64,000 nt of DNA, taken from assembly GCA_001600455.1 (NCBI GenBank), contig BCKC01000008.1, forward strand, positions 2,143,345 through 2,207,344, written 5' to 3'. The DNA is from Endocalyx cinctus (taxonomy: Eukaryota; Ascomycota; Sordariomycetes; Amphisphaeriales; Apiosporaceae). A model generated the notes under the pieces. It was not told where the DNA came from, ran no database searches, and worked only from the letters and a program-made list of their open reading frames with translations. A program made the position numbers and the translations under genes. Below are positions 61,864 through 64,000 of this stretch, in pieces; position 1 is the stretch's first letter; every line of letters begins with the position of its first letter.

Positions 61864-63459
61864 ATGGCGGTCGCAGAGTCCTTCGCACTACTAGCCATTG
61901 GGCTCGTATTCATAGGGTTGCGATCATACGCTAGATGGTCGCAGGTCGGCATAAAGCATTTGGAATGGGATGACTATCTCATGATAATAGCAGGCGTAAG
62001 TTTATCACGATAAACCAGACTTTTCGACCCCAAAAGGGAACGAGGGAAAGCGGGAACTAATCATCATTGGCTGGTCTGCGGGAAAACAGATAGTATTTAC
62101 GACCGAAACAACAGCAGCATACCTAGTAGGGGCGGAACTGGGCGGGTTGACAAACAGTTACATGACGGATGAGGAACGGGCCGCTCTAGATCCATCATCT
62201 CAAGAATTCGAATTTCGCCAAGCCGGATCTAAAGTTCGTAAGTGGAATTCACGACCAGCTAGAATCATTCTCCCGCCTAGCATGGTCCATAAACGAAATG
62301 CTCGCCAAGAAGAAGATACTAACGGCCGAGTTTGATGCTTACAGAGGTTGCTGGCTGGTCTTTGTACGCTACGGTACTATGGTGCCTGAAAATTTGCCTC
62401 ACCAAATTCTACTCTCGTCTCACGTACGTGCACGACAATGCCGGACACACTCGTTTACAGCACCATCAAACTGACAAATAACGTGTATAGCCAAGGACTA
62501 GACAACTTGAGACTGCGAGTGAGGATTGGATATTGCCTCGTGGGAGGGACCTTTGTAGTCGTGATCATGACTCTCCTCCTATCGTGCCAGCCGATGACTT
62601 CATTCTGGCAGGTCAACCCGAATCCCGGTCGTAAGTTCTCCGCTGAAAATGAACCCGATCTTTCCTTCTCGGGAGACAAAGAAATAAATGCTTACTGCTT
62701 TGTTATCAGCTCTCTGCCAACCCACCAATTCTCCTGCTTACGTGCTCGTTTGCGTGATACCGGACATTCTCACCGATCTCTATCTGTTATCCATTCCTTT
62801 ACCGGTACGTATATCCTTACACCCGTTTCGATTTTCGCTCGCTAATAAGAAAATTTGAACCACAGCTCCTCTGGACGGTCAACATCGGAATCAAACGGAA
62901 AATCAGTTTGATGGCCCTCTTCAGCGGAGCCATCTTCATCATCATGGCAGGAGCGATTCGGGCCGTCACCATCTTAACAGCGGGACCAAACGGCGCCGTC
63001 GCCGGTAGTGAGGTGAGTTATTTACATACAGGAGAAGAAGAAAAAAAATGAAGGAAACTATTACTGATCCCTTCTTAGTGGGCTGTTCGGGAATCATTCG
63101 TAGCGATCGTGGTGACGAATTTACCGGTGATCCAACCGAAGCTACGACAAGCGGCCCAGAAGATCGGTCTTAGCGGGCTGTTCAGCAAGACGGGCAGCGG
63201 TGGCGCCACGTCTCGGACGGGACCCAGCCGAGCTCATCAGAGCAACGGTGGTAGAGGCCATCCGCTAGGCAACGAGGGACCTCGTAACGGCGCGTTCGAG
63301 CTTAGGAGCCGTAGTCGGGACGAGCACAAAATTGGCGCCGGAAGTACGACAACGACGATAAAAAGTGGTGACAACGTCCATTCGAACTCTCTCGACGACG
63401 GTTGGAACCGCGATACGCGCACTTTAGGTTTTGACACGAAACCGTCGAGCTTGGTCTAG
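61864..63459 (+). CDS. Pth11-like seven-helix membrane receptor (rhodopsin-fold family)
   Basis: Seven exons: 61864-61995, 62090-62237, 62345-62423, 62491-62630, 62710-62804, 62866-63012, 63079-63459 (373 aa). Every junction keeps frame and uses GT-AG; several introns show CTAAC/CTGAC branch sites. Diagnostic blocks of the fungal integral membrane (Pth11-type) family are LEWDDYLMIIAG in exon 1, FYSRLT at the end of exon 3, RVRIGY and SCQPMTSFWQ in exon 4, CQPTNSPAY with PDILTDLYLLSIP in exon 5, and a last helix VAIVVTNLPVIQP. A hydrophilic Ser/Gly/Arg-rich tail of about 110 residues should be cytosolic. No CFEM domain is present. Family knowledge: Pth11 in Magnaporthe senses surface cues, but most members are uncharacterised, so the ligand is unknown. 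The N-terminus is short; an earlier exon is possible but none was found. Confidence 0.9.
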
Positions 63460-63749
63460 AAAAGGAGAGGGCAATAAAAAAACGAAAAAAAAAAGATCCT
63501 TTTATGAAATCAATATCACATCAAGCCGTGATGATGTGTTTTCCATATTAAATTCACGGGATATAATACCGCATACATATATATATATACCTCATTGTAA
63601 GAAAATTAATAATTATAGATATCAATCATCTCACGAAACATACCGTCCGCCCAGCCGTGATAACAAACACCCCTTTACATTGGTATAAATTTTCGTCAAC
63701 AGAGGAAAGCAAAATAAAATACAAGATATCAAGAATTAGGAGGCAAGAT
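63460..63749. other. Intergenic gap between convergent genes
   Basis: AT-rich 3' flanks of the Pth11-like gene and the truncated gene, with a short TA repeat at about 63578-63590. Nothing else seen. Confidence 0.6.
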
Positions 63750-64000
63750 TCAAGGTAACTCGGCCACGGGAGGGTACCAATTCGGCCTTTCGTGCGACCC
63801 CGGCAATTCAGCCAAACCATCGAACCAAGAATCCTTCAGCGTCGTCCCCGGAAGTTCCAGAACCGGCTTATTCTCGCGGTAAAACTTCTCCTCGACCTCG
63901 CTGTAGAAGTCGGGATTAAACGGTTCCATGAGGTGGCTGTCCTGATTTTGCTGCGGCGTGCCCGCGCGCGTCGAATGCGCATATTCCACCCGCTGGGGTT
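63750..64000 (-). CDS. C-terminal end of an unknown protein, cut by the window edge
   Basis: An open minus-strand frame enters from the right edge and stops at 63750, giving about 83 residues. The composition is protein-like (FYSEVEEKFYRENKPVLELP, then DSWFDGLAELPG, ending in PPVAELP) and GC-rich like the other coding exons, with no stop for the full 250 bp. I do not recognise the family. The 5' part and any introns lie outside the window. Confidence 0.55.
   Translation of the reverse strand, partial: PQRVEYAHSTRAGTPQQNQDSHLMEPFNPDFYSEVEEKFYRENKPVLELPGTTLKDSWFDGLAELPGSHERPNWYPPVAELP

Noticed and set aside
1..64000. A biosynthetic cluster, defence system, CRISPR array or intact transposon
   Set aside because: No core biosynthetic enzymes, transposase, reverse transcriptase or spaced direct repeats were seen; the genes are unrelated housekeeping and surface genes.

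Overview
The window is nuclear DNA of a filamentous ascomycete (Pezizomycotina, probably Sordariomycetes). The signs are short spliceosomal introns with GTAAGT-type donors and CTAAC-type branch points, GC-rich coding exons in AT-rich intergenic DNA, and a gene set typical of moulds: a Zn2Cys6 regulator, a Pth11-like receptor, a GH76 wall enzyme and Atg29. The class-level assignment is inference; no rRNA, mitochondrial or species-diagnostic sequence is present.

I support twelve complete or near-complete protein genes and one gene cut by the right edge. Left to right they are: a GH76 mannanase/transglycosidase (DFG5/DCW1 family, +); a small single-pass membrane protein (+); autophagy factor Atg29 (-), whose reading frame needs a 10-nt microexon; a multi-pass membrane protein with a His-rich loop (+); a large disordered protein with a polyQ tract (-); the Rix1-complex WD40 protein Ipi3 (+); the Rap/Rsr1-type small GTPase (-), with seven exons, three of them under 30 nt; a Whi3-like two-RRM protein (-); an SGNH-hydrolase-like membrane-anchored protein (+); a Zn2Cys6 transcription factor (-, five exons); a type II membrane protein with an EGF-like ectodomain (-); a Pth11-like seven-helix receptor (+, seven exons); and the 3' end of an unknown gene (-). 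The intron structures were rebuilt by hand from reading frame, splice signals and family conservation.

The genes do not form a biosynthetic cluster or operon. They are mostly housekeeping and cell-surface or morphogenesis genes in mixed orientation. GH76, Rsr1, Whi3, the EGF protein and the Pth11 receptor all relate loosely to cell surface, polarity or signalling, but this is probably ordinary gene content and not a system.

Nearly half of the window is gene-poor, chiefly 23.9-32.0 kb, 33.7-41.7 kb and 50.8-61.9 kb. These stretches carry microsatellites, homopolymers (A, T and a run of 27 G), short tandem repeats rich in TAGGTACC-like words, an enriched 9-mer TACTCCGTA/TACGGAGTA, a 14-bp inverted repeat enclosing a 7-bp minisatellite, and a pair of diverged repeat blocks near 56.5 and 57.4 kb that differ only by transitions, as expected of RIP. 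An assembly gap (50 N) lies at 24.9 kb. I found no convincing tRNA, rRNA, CRISPR or intact transposon, and no clear new biological system. The best leads are the microexons, the 9-mer, the RIP-like repeats, the His-rich membrane protein and an inverted-repeat element array upstream of the gene at 5.5 kb.
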